The notes below the pieces were generated by a model. It made no database searches, was not told the origin of the DNA, and saw nothing but the letters and a program-made list of their open reading frames with translations. The translations under genes were made by a program, and so were the position numbers. Below are positions 6,458 to 13,388 of a stretch of DNA of 13,388 bases, in pieces. The stretch is taken from assembly GCA_013336035.1 (NCBI GenBank), contig JAAXUL010000106.1, forward strand, positions 1-13,388. Direction: 5' to 3'. Position 1 is the stretch's first letter; each line of letters opens with the position of its first letter. The stretch is from Chloroflexales bacterium (GTDB lineage Bacteria > Chloroflexota > Chloroflexia > Chloroflexales > Chloroflexaceae).

Positions 6458-7549
6458 TCACCGCAGCCCGGCTGCCGCATCTCCGAGCGGGAGCAGGCGG
6501 CGGGAGTCGGCGATGGTCCTGCAGTAGCGCTGAAGGTGGCTGACGACGATCTGCGCGTCGGCGCCGGCACCACGCAGGGTCGTGGAGGCGGCCGTGCGCT
6601 GCTTCGGGAAGCCGACATAGTAGAGCCCCTCGACCATCGTGCTGCGCCCGCCGCGCTGGAGCAACTGCCCCCCGGCGTCCAGGGCTCCGAGCCCGTCGAG
6701 GTAGGTCGGCTGCGGGCGGTAGCCGGTCGCGAAGATCACGCTGTCGACCGGCTCCACCGTTCCATCGCTCCAGACAACGCCATGCTCGGCGAAGTGCCTG
6801 AAGAGTGATCGCTGGTCCGGCCGACCCGCCAGTAACGCCGCTTCGTACGTCGGGTTGATGAACGCGGGGACTCCGCGCTTCCCAAGCCACTGGGTCTGGT
6901 CGAGGCCCAGCCAGCGCAGCCAGAAGTGGATGTCGCGCCCGAGGATGCGCTGCGGGAGTCGGCGGATCGGCCGGCGTGTGGCCAGGGTTACCTCGGCGAC
7001 GGCCGCCAGCTCTACCGCGACCTGCACGCCACCATTGCCGCCCCCTACCACCACCACCCGCTGCCCGCGGAACGGCTCGGGCCGTCGATAATCCGCCAGG
7101 TGGAGGAGGCGGCCGCCGAAGCGATCCTGGCCTGGCAGCGTCGGCATGGCCGGGTGCCCGAAGAAGCCTGTGGCCGCGACGACCGTGCTCGCCGTGAGGT
7201 GGCCGCCCTCAGCAGTCGTCACAAGAAATCCCCCTCCCGTGTGCTCGACCGCCTGTACTCGCGTGCGTGTCAGGACCGGCAGGCGAAAGTGCGCCGCGTA
7301 GCCGCGCAGGTAATCGACGACCTCGTCGCGCGTGGGGTAGTGATCGGGGTGGCCCGGGAAGGCGAGGCCGGGAAGCGCGGAGTAGCGGGCCGGCGAGTTC
7401 AGGACCAGGCTGTCGCGGTAGCCGGGCCAGGCCCCCACCGGCTCGTCGCCGGCCTCAAGGATGCGGAAGCGCAGCCCGGCCCGCTGGAGATAGTAGCCGG
7501 TGGCCAATCCAGACTGGCCACCGCCGATCACAAGCGTATCGTAATCCAT
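6458..7549 (-). CDS. Flavin-containing monooxygenase-like NAD(P)/FAD oxidoreductase
   Basis: The 363-residue protein has two dinucleotide-binding folds. An N-terminal FAD site lies at residues 7-14 (VIGGGQSG) and a second nucleotide site at 166-174 (VVVVGGGNGG), probably for NADPH. AATGFFGHP at 125-133 and FATGYRP at 273-279 are the ATG motifs of the group that includes YUCCA-type monooxygenases, TrkA-like oxidoreductases and CzcO-like proteins. These enzymes typically oxygenate small nucleophilic or carbonyl compounds using NADPH and O2; the substrate is unknown here. Start ATG 7549 has TGAGGT at about 7555-7560 as a ribosome site. It lies 30 nt after the small zinc-binding protein gene on the same strand, so the two are probably cotranscribed. 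It is convergent with the SRPBCC remnant. Confidence 0.9.
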   Translation of the reverse strand: MDYDTLVIGGGQSGLATGYYLQRAGLRFRILEAGDEPVGAWPGYRDSLVLNSPARYSALPGLAFPGHPDHYPTRDEVVDYLRGYAAHFRLPVLTRTRVQAVEHTGGGFLVTTAEGGHLTASTVVAATGFFGHPAMPTLPGQDRFGGRLLHLADYRRPEPFRGQRVVVVGGGNGGVQVAVELAAVAEVTLATRRPIRRLPQRILGRDIHFWLRWLGLDQTQWLGKRGVPAFINPTYEAALLAGRPDQRSLFRHFAEHGVVWSDGTVEPVDSVIFATGYRPQPTYLDGLGALDAGGQLLQRGGRSTMVEGLYYVGFPKQRTAASTTLRGAGADAQIVVSHLQRYCRTIADSRRLLPLGDAAAGLR

Positions 7550-7579
7550 GGGTTGACCTCAGAAAGGTGATGCTTCGGG

Positions 7580-7993
7580 CTACTCGAACGCGTCGGCCTC
7601 GAAGGGACGACAGTCGTCGTGGAGCGGCTGCCAGGCGCCGAGCGCGAAGCCGAGGTCCGCGACGCGCCCCACCGCTGGGCTCGTGAACGTGCCGAGGCCG
7701 CAATGGGCGCAGGGGCGGATCACGACCAACTGGCTGTCCGCCCAGCGAAAGAGGACGCCGTCGACGCGGGCGGACGCCACCTGGCCCAGCGGGTCGGCGA
7801 AGATCGCACCCGTCTCGACGGTGCGACTCGTGAGCGTGTGTACCGCGGTCGTCAGCTTGAGGCGCAGTGCGGCCGCATCAAGCTGTTCTCGGCTGTACGC
7901 TGCGATGGCGCGGGCCTGCCAGTCGGTGCGATGGGGCTTAGGGCTGGGCGTACGTGAGGCGTCCGGCGTCTGCTGCTGCTGGTGTGTATACAC
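7580..7993 (-). CDS. Small hypothetical protein with a CxxC...HxxC putative zinc-binding motif
   Basis: The 137-residue protein is not one I can name. The start is GTG 7993, preceded by AGGGAG at 8001-8006 with 7 nt spacing. The N-terminus is polar (MYTHQQQQTPDASRTPSPKP) and probably disordered. A helical part follows from TDWQARAIAAYSREQLDAAALRL (23-45). A compact C-terminal part (60-137) contains C95-A-H-C98 and H125-D-D-C128, a C2HC arrangement that could hold one zinc ion. No membrane segment or signal peptide is visible. It precedes the flavin monooxygenase-like gene by 30 nt on the same strand, so joint expression is likely. The polar, conserved-looking codon pattern and the good ribosome site argue for a real gene, but no function can be assigned. 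Confidence 0.7.
   Translation of the reverse strand: MYTHQQQQTPDASRTPSPKPHRTDWQARAIAAYSREQLDAAALRLKLTTAVHTLTSRTVETGAIFADPLGQVASARVDGVLFRWADSQLVVIRPCAHCGLGTFTSPAVGRVADLGFALGAWQPLHDDCRPFEADAFE
7984..7993. repeat. Perfect 10-bp palindrome at the start codon
   Basis: GTGTATACAC covers the GTG start of the small zinc-binding protein gene. It may be chance, an operator half, or part of an mRNA structure near the start. Confidence 0.3.
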
Positions 7994-8044
7994 GCTATGG
8001 CTCCCTCTCTATGCAAGGCATCCTTATTTGGGCAGGCTGGCGCT

Positions 8045-8089
8045 GCGGTACGAGATCAAGGCCGCGACGAGGCTTGGATCTCGTACCGC
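8045..8089 (-). terminator. 13-bp perfect hairpin downstream of the BBE-like oxidoreductase
   Basis: GCGGTACGAGATC (8045-8057) is exactly complementary to 8077-8089, with a 19-nt loop that can itself pair partly. It begins 8 nt after the stop of the minus-strand gene ending at 8097. No U-tract follows on the minus strand, so it may act in termination, mRNA 3'-end protection or attenuation before the next gene. Confidence 0.5.
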
Positions 8090-8096
8090 CGCACAG

Positions 8097-9548
8097 CTAC
8101 CGATTTGTCTGGACCCGGCCAAGCTGCCGCTCCGCTCCGTCAACGTTGGGGAGGATGTTCTGGTTGAAGCGGAACAGATTCTGGGGGTCGTAGCGGTGCT
8201 TGATCGCCCTGAGCCGCGCCAGGGTGGCGGATGGATAGGCATCGCGGAGGCGTGCGGCGCCCTCGTTTTCGAGGAAGTTGACGTACACTCCCGCACCTTC
8301 CGCGCGAATCGCCTCCCAGAGCCCCGTCGTCCAGGACTGGTGCCTGGCGGCGTCCTCGGTGGCGTCCAGCCAGATTGCGAGCAGCAGCACCAGGTAGCGC
8401 TTGTCACGGTGGGCGAAGGCGGTGGCGTCGTTGCTCGCTCGCGCCATCGCACCGCCGAGGCCACGGAACTGGATCGCGCTGTACGGCGAGGTGGCCCTGT
8501 CCAGAGCCGCGAGCGCCGCGTCGAGCGTCGCGTCGCTCAGCTCATCCGCGAACATCGAGCGGATTGAGGCGGCGAGGGGCTGGGCCTGGTGCGCGGTGAA
8601 CTGATAGATCGCCGGGTAGGGCATCGGCCCCACTGCCTCGGCGATCGGCGTCGCCAGGGCGCGCAGCGGCGCCAGCGCACGCTCACCGTCCTCGACGCTT
8701 CCCATCCAGCAGAGCAGGATCGACAGCACCGGCTCGCCGACCCGCTCAGGCGGCATGTAGGGCGTGGGCGGCGCGTGCATCAGGTGGGCGATCGTCGTGA
8801 GCTCGTCGGGCGCCACCGCGACGTAGTCGAGGTAGCCCCGTAGCACCTCGCGGGTGGCGGGCAGCACGAGGTCACCGCCCAGAATCTGCCCTACTGCCGC
8901 CAGCTGAAAGGTGAACTCGGTCACAACCCCGAAGTTACCACCGCCGCCCCGGATCGCCCAGAAGAGGTCGGGGTGCGCGTCGGGGCTGGCCGTCACAATC
9001 TCACCGGCGGCGGTGACCACCTGAGCCGCGAGGAGGTTATCGATGGCGAGACCGTACTTTCGCACCATAAAGCCAATCCCGCCACCAGTGGTGAGCCCGC
9101 CCATACCGACGGAGTGGGTGTCGCCCGTGGAGAGTGCCAGACCGTGGGCGCTGGCCGGTCCGGCGAGGTCGCCGGAGGTAGCGCCGGCGCCCACGCGGGC
9201 AATCCGCGTCACCGGGTCGATCACAATCTGCTTCATCGCCGACAGGTCGAGCACGACGCCATCGTCGATGACGCTGTGGTGCCCCACGCTGTGACCGCCG
9301 CTCCGTACTGCGAGCGGCAGGCTGTGGGTGCGGGCGAAGCGGACGCCTGTGGCCACATCCTGCGCGTTGGCCGCCCGCACAATCGCGAGGGGTCGGCGAT
9401 TCACCAGGAGCGAGAACACCCTGCGCGCTTCGTCGTACTCGGCGCTCTCGGCTGTGATCAGGTTGCCGGTCAGTCGTGCGCGCAGCGCTTTGAGCTGGTC
9501 GATAGCCAACTTGGACGCGGGCGAGGTGGGGTATTGGACGGTGGTCAT
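8097..9548 (-). CDS. FAD-binding oxidoreductase, PCMH type with BBE-like C-terminus
   Basis: The 483-residue flavoprotein has a PCMH-type FAD domain at about residues 45-215. It contains R82-S-G-G-H-S87, where His86 is the usual covalent 8-alpha FAD attachment site, and VGMGGLTTGGGIGFMVRKYGLAIDNL (147-172). A substrate-binding middle follows. The C-terminal berberine-bridge-like segment (YVNFLENEG to PQNLFRFNQNI, about 430-470) completes the family. Relatives oxidise sugars, alkaloids or polyketide intermediates using O2. The second covalent Cys, expected in the TGxCxxVGxGG loop, is replaced (TGDTHSVGMGG, Thr144), so only single covalent linkage is expected. No secretion signal is visible. 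Start ATG 9548 has AAAGGAA about 7 nt upstream. It lies downstream of the AfsR-like regulator gene, separated by a hairpin. Confidence 0.92.
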   Translation of the reverse strand: MTTVQYPTSPASKLAIDQLKALRARLTGNLITAESAEYDEARRVFSLLVNRRPLAIVRAANAQDVATGVRFARTHSLPLAVRSGGHSVGHHSVIDDGVVLDLSAMKQIVIDPVTRIARVGAGATSGDLAGPASAHGLALSTGDTHSVGMGGLTTGGGIGFMVRKYGLAIDNLLAAQVVTAAGEIVTASPDAHPDLFWAIRGGGGNFGVVTEFTFQLAAVGQILGGDLVLPATREVLRGYLDYVAVAPDELTTIAHLMHAPPTPYMPPERVGEPVLSILLCWMGSVEDGERALAPLRALATPIAEAVGPMPYPAIYQFTAHQAQPLAASIRSMFADELSDATLDAALAALDRATSPYSAIQFRGLGGAMARASNDATAFAHRDKRYLVLLLAIWLDATEDAARHQSWTTGLWEAIRAEGAGVYVNFLENEGAARLRDAYPSATLARLRAIKHRYDPQNLFRFNQNILPNVDGAERQLGRVQTNR

Positions 9549-9623
9549 GCCATATTCCTTTCATCAGTACGAGGGGCCGACGCCGCGTTCCAGCGCGTAT
9601 GCGCTTTTCCTTCACAAAGCAGA

Positions 9624-9660
9624 GCGCCGGCTGTCATCACGAGGCGATGATAGCCGGCGC
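9624..9660 (-). terminator. 15-bp hairpin downstream of the AfsR-like regulator
   Basis: 9624-9638 pairs with 9646-9660 (outer stem GCGCCGGCT/AGCCGGCGC, one G-T wobble inside) around a 7-nt loop. It lies 26 nt after the regulator's stop on the minus strand and upstream of the next gene. The U-tract is weak (a TTT a few bases on). Confidence 0.6.
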
Positions 9661-9686
9661 CACTTATGGTTCGTTCAACCGGGGGC

Positions 9687-12600
9687 TTATTTCTGGCTTA
9701 TTTCTGACTCTTCTGTCGCAAGTGCTTCCTTCATCGCCTGCTCCAGCGTGAGCGCCTGGCCCGCGTTCCAGGCCTCCGCAAACGCGGTCTCACCGAGCAC
9801 GGCGCGGATACGCGCCTCGTTGCGCTGGAAATCGAGCTGGTCGGCGGGCCACAGCTTGGCACCAAGCGCCGCGAACTGGGCGCTGGCTGCACCGAGCAGC
9901 TGCGCCGCGAGGGCCGCGTGCCGCCGCCTCGGTTCGCGCGCGCCGATCACTCCAGCGAGGCCCGCAACACACTCGATCGCCCCGCGCTGATTGCCGCGCT
10001 CACGGAACAGCGCCATGCTCCTGGCGAACAGCGCTGCCGCCCGGCCCCCGTCGCCGAGCACGTGGGCCACATGCCCCAGGTTGTGGAACGACCGGGCGAT
10101 ATCGCTGCTGCTGCCCAGCGCGTGGAACAAGGCGAGGCTCTCCTCGTAGAGCCGCGCTGCTCGCGGGTAGTCGCCTTCGCAGCGCGCGACCTCGCCCAGG
10201 TTGTTCAGCAGCTGAGCGATGCTCCACCTGGACCCGAGCTGCCGCTGGATCGTCAGCGACTGTTCGTAGAAGGCGCGTGCGGCCGCGCCGTCCCCACGTT
10301 GCAGCGCCACATCGCCCCTGTGCAACAGCGTCAGCGCGTAATAGTCCTGGTCGCCGACCGCCCGGAAGAGCTCGCTGCTTTCCTGGAGCGACGCCAGGGC
10401 TGCTTGCTCCTCGCCCTGGTTGATCGCCGCAACGCTGAAGAGAAATAACGCCATGGCAAGGTCGTGCGGCTCATGGAATGCGCGCAAGATCGCGCTGCCC
10501 GCCTCCAGCCACGCGCGAGCCATCGGCAGATGGCCCTGGTGCAGGGCCATCTGCCCAGCTCCAGTAAGCGCGCTCGCGCGCGTCCAGGAGCGCTCAGCTT
10601 CGCCTGTCTGCGCGAGCGCACGCTCGAACCACGCCCGACCCTCGCTCAACGCGTCGTCGAGGTACCAATACCACGTCAGGGATTTCGCCAGTCGCAGCCC
10701 CTGCGCGAGCCGGGGCCTGCACGCTGCTCCGCGCTGTTCGTCGTGCTGTGGCCCTTGACCGCCGGGTGTGAAACCGTAGGCGTCCGCTTCCTGGGGCTCG
10801 GCATCCAAACTCCACTCCAGCGCTGCGCGGAAGTTATCCCGCTCCTTGCGCAGCACGCCCTTCCATTGCTCCTGATGCGGCCCGCGCAGGTTGGGGGAAG
10901 CGCGCGTTGCGAGCGCCAGGTACCAGTCCCTGTGCCGCTCGCGTATGCCCACCGCCTCATCCGTGCCACGCAGTTTCTCCAGGCTATACTGTCGCACCGG
11001 CTCAAGCAGCCAGTAGCGTCGCTCGGCCTGTTCGTCGCGCACCATCACCAGGGATTTATCGGTCAGGCGCATCAACAGCTCGAGCACATCGGGGCCATCG
11101 GCGCCATTCCCGGCACAGATTCGCTCTGCCGCCTCAAGCGCAAAGCCGCCGGCGAACACGGCCAGCCGGCGCAGCAGCGCCTGCTCCGCTTCGGTGAGCA
11201 GATCGTAGCTCCAGTCGAGGGTCGCTGTGAGCGTCTGCTGTCGCGTGAGGGCCGTACGGTTTCCGCTCACCAGCAGCCGAAAACTCGTGTGGAGGCGCTC
11301 AGCCAGCTGTTCGAGGGTGAGCACAGTGACGCGCGCCGCCGCCAGCTCGATCGCCAGCGGCATCCCATCGAGGCGTACGCAGATGCGTGCAAGGGCAGAT
11401 GCGTGCTGGTCGGTCCATTGGAACGACGGGGCAACCGCCTGCGCCCGGTCGATGAACAGCTGGACCGCCTCAACGTGCAGCAGGTCTGCAAGCGATCGTG
11501 CGTGCTCGGGATCAGGCAGCGCGAGCGCAGGCGTCAGCCAGACCACTTCACCCGGAACCTGGAGCCGCTCGCGGCTGGTGGCCAGGATGCGGAGCTGGGG
11601 GCAGGCTTGCAGCAACGTTGTTGCGAGACGAGCGCAGGCGTCGACCATGTGCTCGCAGTTGTCAAGCAGGAGCAGGAGCTGTTTGGCATACAGAGACTGC
11701 GCCAGCGTCTGCACAAGTGGCTGACCCGGCACTTCGCGCACGCCGAGCGCTGCGGCGACGACCTGGGGCACCAGTGCTGCGTCGGCCAGCGCGGCCAGCT
11801 CGACCAGCCAGACGCCATCGCGATATGCGGAGAGCACCCCGGCCGCCGCCTCGAGCGCCAGGCGCGTCTTGCCGCTGCCGCCTGGGCCCGCGATCATCAG
11901 CAGCCGCGTGGTCGCGAGCAGCCGCTGCACCTCGACAAGCTCACGTCCGCGCCCGATGAAGCTCGTCAGCGCGAACGGCAGGTTGTGTGGCGGGGCGGGC
12001 GGATCGCTGGCTATGGCCGCTGGGCTGGCTGGTGGCCCGTGGCTTTGGTCAAGCGCCCGGAGCTGGCCCGCAAGGATATCCTGGTACAGGCGCTGGCTTT
12101 CCGGCGCGGGCGCGACGCCAAGCTCGCGCTGAAGGCTCTCCTGGAGCGCCTGGTACTGGCGGATCGCCTGCTGCCGAGCGCCGGCCAGGGTGTAGACACG
12201 CATCACATCGCGGTGCGCCTCCTCGTGGAGCGGGTCGCTCGCCAGCACGCGCTGCAACGATTCTATCGCCAGCGCGTATTCCGTCCGCATCTCGGCGAGC
12301 CGGGCCTGTGCGAGGAGCAGGGCGACATGCTCCTGGCAGAGCGCCTCGCGGCGGGCGTTGACCCACTCGTCGTACCGGCTCTCCGGCAAGAGCTCGCCGG
12401 CGTACAGGTCGAGCGCCGCGCGGTACGCCTCGGGATCCTGGCGTCGGTGAGCCAGGGCGGCCGCCTGTTCGAATGCCGTCACGTCGACCCACACCAGCTC
12501 GGCGGGCGCCAGCGTGACGACCTCATCCTGCAGCAGCAGGTGGCCCGGGCCAGGCTCGCTGCCTAGATCCAGCAGGCGTCGGGCGAGATACAGGGTCTGG

Positions 12601-12812
12601 TGCAGATTATTCAGCACAGACTGAGGATCGGCATCGGGCCAGAGCCGATCCATCAGCTGCTCGCGGTGCAGGCGATGCCCGTGCGAGAGCGCCACCAGTT
12701 CGATGAGGCGTCGCACCTTGCGGCGCCGCCACGCCTCCGCCGGGATGACATCGTCGCCGATGCTCACGCGGAACCCACCGAGCAGCTCGATGCGCAGCGG
12801 TCTTGGAGCCAT
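9687..12812 (-). CDS. AfsR/SARP-like regulator: BTAD, NB-ARC ATPase and TPR repeats
   Basis: The 1041-residue protein has a DNA-binding winged helix at about residues 5-95 (LRIELLGGF, then EQLMDRLWPDADPQSVLNNLHQTLYLARR). A BTAD domain follows at about 110-250 (DEWVNARREAL, then HRDVMRVYTLAG). The NB-ARC ATPase begins near 280 with SFIGRGRE. It has a P-loop G309-PGGSGK-T316, Walker B LLLLLD384, and GMPLAIEL at 483-490. A winged-helix/linker (WSYDLLTEAEQALLRRLAVF) and tetratricopeptide repeats fill about 620-1000. Such STAND-class regulators are thought to switch with ATP binding and ligand-dependent oligomerisation, and often control nearby metabolic genes. Residues about 673-702 form a polar insert (GFTPGGQGPQHDEQRGAAC) that breaks the helical repeat pattern. 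Start ATG 12812 follows GGAGG at 12817-12821. The likely target is the flavin oxidoreductase downstream; this is inferred. Confidence 0.92.
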   Translation of the reverse strand: MAPRPLRIELLGGFRVSIGDDVIPAEAWRRRKVRRLIELVALSHGHRLHREQLMDRLWPDADPQSVLNNLHQTLYLARRLLDLGSEPGPGHLLLQDEVVTLAPAELVWVDVTAFEQAAALAHRRQDPEAYRAALDLYAGELLPESRYDEWVNARREALCQEHVALLLAQARLAEMRTEYALAIESLQRVLASDPLHEEAHRDVMRVYTLAGARQQAIRQYQALQESLQRELGVAPAPESQRLYQDILAGQLRALDQSHGPPASPAAIASDPPAPPHNLPFALTSFIGRGRELVEVQRLLATTRLLMIAGPGGSGKTRLALEAAAGVLSAYRDGVWLVELAALADAALVPQVVAAALGVREVPGQPLVQTLAQSLYAKQLLLLLDNCEHMVDACARLATTLLQACPQLRILATSRERLQVPGEVVWLTPALALPDPEHARSLADLLHVEAVQLFIDRAQAVAPSFQWTDQHASALARICVRLDGMPLAIELAAARVTVLTLEQLAERLHTSFRLLVSGNRTALTRQQTLTATLDWSYDLLTEAEQALLRRLAVFAGGFALEAAERICAGNGADGPDVLELLMRLTDKSLVMVRDEQAERRYWLLEPVRQYSLEKLRGTDEAVGIRERHRDWYLALATRASPNLRGPHQEQWKGVLRKERDNFRAALEWSLDAEPQEADAYGFTPGGQGPQHDEQRGAACRPRLAQGLRLAKSLTWYWYLDDALSEGRAWFERALAQTGEAERSWTRASALTGAGQMALHQGHLPMARAWLEAGSAILRAFHEPHDLAMALFLFSVAAINQGEEQAALASLQESSELFRAVGDQDYYALTLLHRGDVALQRGDGAAARAFYEQSLTIQRQLGSRWSIAQLLNNLGEVARCEGDYPRAARLYEESLALFHALGSSSDIARSFHNLGHVAHVLGDGGRAAALFARSMALFRERGNQRGAIECVAGLAGVIGAREPRRRHAALAAQLLGAASAQFAALGAKLWPADQLDFQRNEARIRAVLGETAFAEAWNAGQALTLEQAMKEALATEESEISQK

Positions 12813-12899
12813 CGTGCCTCCACCCAGTCGTGCCCGCTCCGAGGCATGGGCAGAGCTTGACGCGATGATGGAACGGGCACTCGAGCGAGGATGGCGCTC

Positions 12900-12928
12900 A
12901 TTCTAGTACGACTTAGCCGAGCTGGCAA
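12900..12928 (-). promoter_or_regulatory. Sigma-70-type promoter of the AfsR-like regulator gene
   Basis: On the minus strand TTGCCA (12928-12923) and TAGAAT (12905-12900) are separated by exactly 17 nt. Transcription would start near 12893, giving a leader of about 80 nt before ATG 12812. Confidence 0.65.
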
Positions 12929-13140
12929 CGGTCTTTCTTTCCGCAGGAGCCTCCCGCGCCCGGAAGGCATCGCCGGCCGCGGGGCTGACACAATTCATAT
13001 GCAACCAGGTGTGAGGCAAAGCACGGGAATGCGCGATATGCGCGCCTACCGGCGCTGGATCGGGTGGTGTCGATCATGCGGTTCCTCGCTACGATGGACG
13101 AAGTACGTCTCTTGATCGTACTGAGGTTTGGCTGTGACGA
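12929..13140. other. Gene-poor stretch upstream of the regulator promoter
   Basis: No frame here looks like a known protein. A short open frame at 13076-13186 (36 residues) has no good ribosome site and runs into the repeat element. The only structured site is the inverted repeat AGTACG (13102-13107) / CGTACT (13117-13122) with a 9-nt spacer, which could be an operator. Confidence 0.5.
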
Positions 13141-13319
13141 CCCACGAGTTGCGCAACGAGCTACGGCAGATCGAGATTCGGCATAAGAACAGCCTGGGTC
13201 AGGCTCCTGGTCTCACCGCCAGAGCTACGCCAGAGCCCATGCCTGACCAACCGTGAGCCCGATGGTAGCGTCAGGAAGCCATCTCAAGCTCAGGTGCATC
13301 TCGTTGCGCAATCCGTGGG
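13141..13319. mobile_element. 179-bp segment with about 20-bp terminal inverted repeats (MITE-like candidate)
   Basis: The left end (13141-13160, CCCACGAG then TTGCGCAACGAG) and the right end (13300-13319) are inverted copies matching at 18 of 20 positions. Inside, GGTCAGGC 13197-13204 is complementary to GCCTGACC 13241-13248, so the segment can fold further. It encodes no protein of note. No clear target duplication is visible at the borders, so it could also be a structured repeat family of the genome or a regulatory RNA. Confidence 0.5.
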
Positions 13320-13343
13320 CAGTCCCACGGGTTGCGCAACGAG
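13300..13343. repeat. Long inverted repeat (20-bp arms, 4-nt loop) made of two repeat copies
   Basis: 13300-13319 is complementary to 13324-13343, with a single T-G pair (13312/13331) and loop CAGT. Each arm holds the palindrome TTGCGCAA. The right arm is a third copy of the terminal repeat, in the same orientation as 13141-13162. It may begin another element that continues beyond the window, or the hairpin may act as a bidirectional terminator. Confidence 0.8.
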
Positions 13344-13388
13344 CTTTAGGGCGCGGGCGTGGAGGGCAGCACAAGAGCGGCGGCCAGG

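Noticed and set aside
9592..9605. AGCGC-GTAT-GCGCT hairpin followed by TTT on the plus strand
   Set aside because: The stem is only 5 bp and no plus-strand gene ends nearby.
10464..12566. 700-codon open frame antisense to the AfsR-like regulator
   Set aside because: It is the mirror of a high-GC coding gene, shows no domain, and is rich in Arg/Gln/His as expected for an antisense shadow; the minus-strand product has complete recognisable domains.
13076..13186. 36-codon open frame near the right edge
   Set aside because: No ribosome site, no similarity, and it crosses the repeat border.

Overview
The window is GC-rich chromosomal DNA with bacterial gene organisation. The best guess is the Chloroflexota, class Chloroflexia, around Roseiflexus or Kouleothrix. 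This rests on an A2-type (YSHPAVY) caa3 oxidase operon, a very large BTAD/NB-ARC/TPR regulator, and Ala/Thr-rich linkers. It is inference from protein style, not from a search.

Layout. (1) Positions 2-3533, plus strand: the tail of a cytochrome c oxidase operon, ctaC (partial) - ctaD - ctaE - ctaF, encoding subunits II, I, III and IV. The genes are tightly packed. (2) 3544-3674: a tRNA-Ser(GGA) with a recognisable promoter and an encoded CCA end, followed by about 390 nt without a convincing gene. (3) 4091-5779: a divergent pair, a WYL-domain regulator (minus) and a DJ-1/PfpI-family protein (plus). They share a short intergenic region with a 31-bp near-perfect palindrome that looks like an operator. 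(4) 5811-6416: two decayed genes behind the DJ-1 gene. One is a RidA-family gene with a frameshift in a C-run and an apparent internal deletion. The other is the C-terminal remnant of an SRPBCC-family protein. (5) 6458-12812, minus strand: a large AfsR-like regulator, then a BBE-like flavin oxidoreductase, then a small putative zinc-binding protein and a flavin monooxygenase-like protein. The last two probably form an operon. Strong hairpins follow the regulator and the flavin oxidoreductase. (6) 12813-13388: the regulator's promoter (TTGCCA-N17-TAGAAT), then a gene-poor stretch. It ends in a 179-bp segment bounded by inverted repeats, with a third repeat copy forming a long hairpin. This looks like a small non-autonomous mobile element or the edge of one.

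How the genes fit together. The oxidase genes build one terminal oxidase that takes electrons from cytochrome c-type domains fused to subunit II. The WYL/DJ-1 pair looks like a self-contained regulated accessory locus whose downstream members have eroded. The minus-strand block looks like a regulator beside two flavoenzymes, with unknown substrates. I saw no CRISPR array, no complete transposase, and no clear defence or other new multi-gene system. The most unusual items are the repeat element at the right edge, the eroded RidA/SRPBCC genes, the operator-like palindrome, the two-cytochrome-domain subunit II and the small zinc-binding protein.
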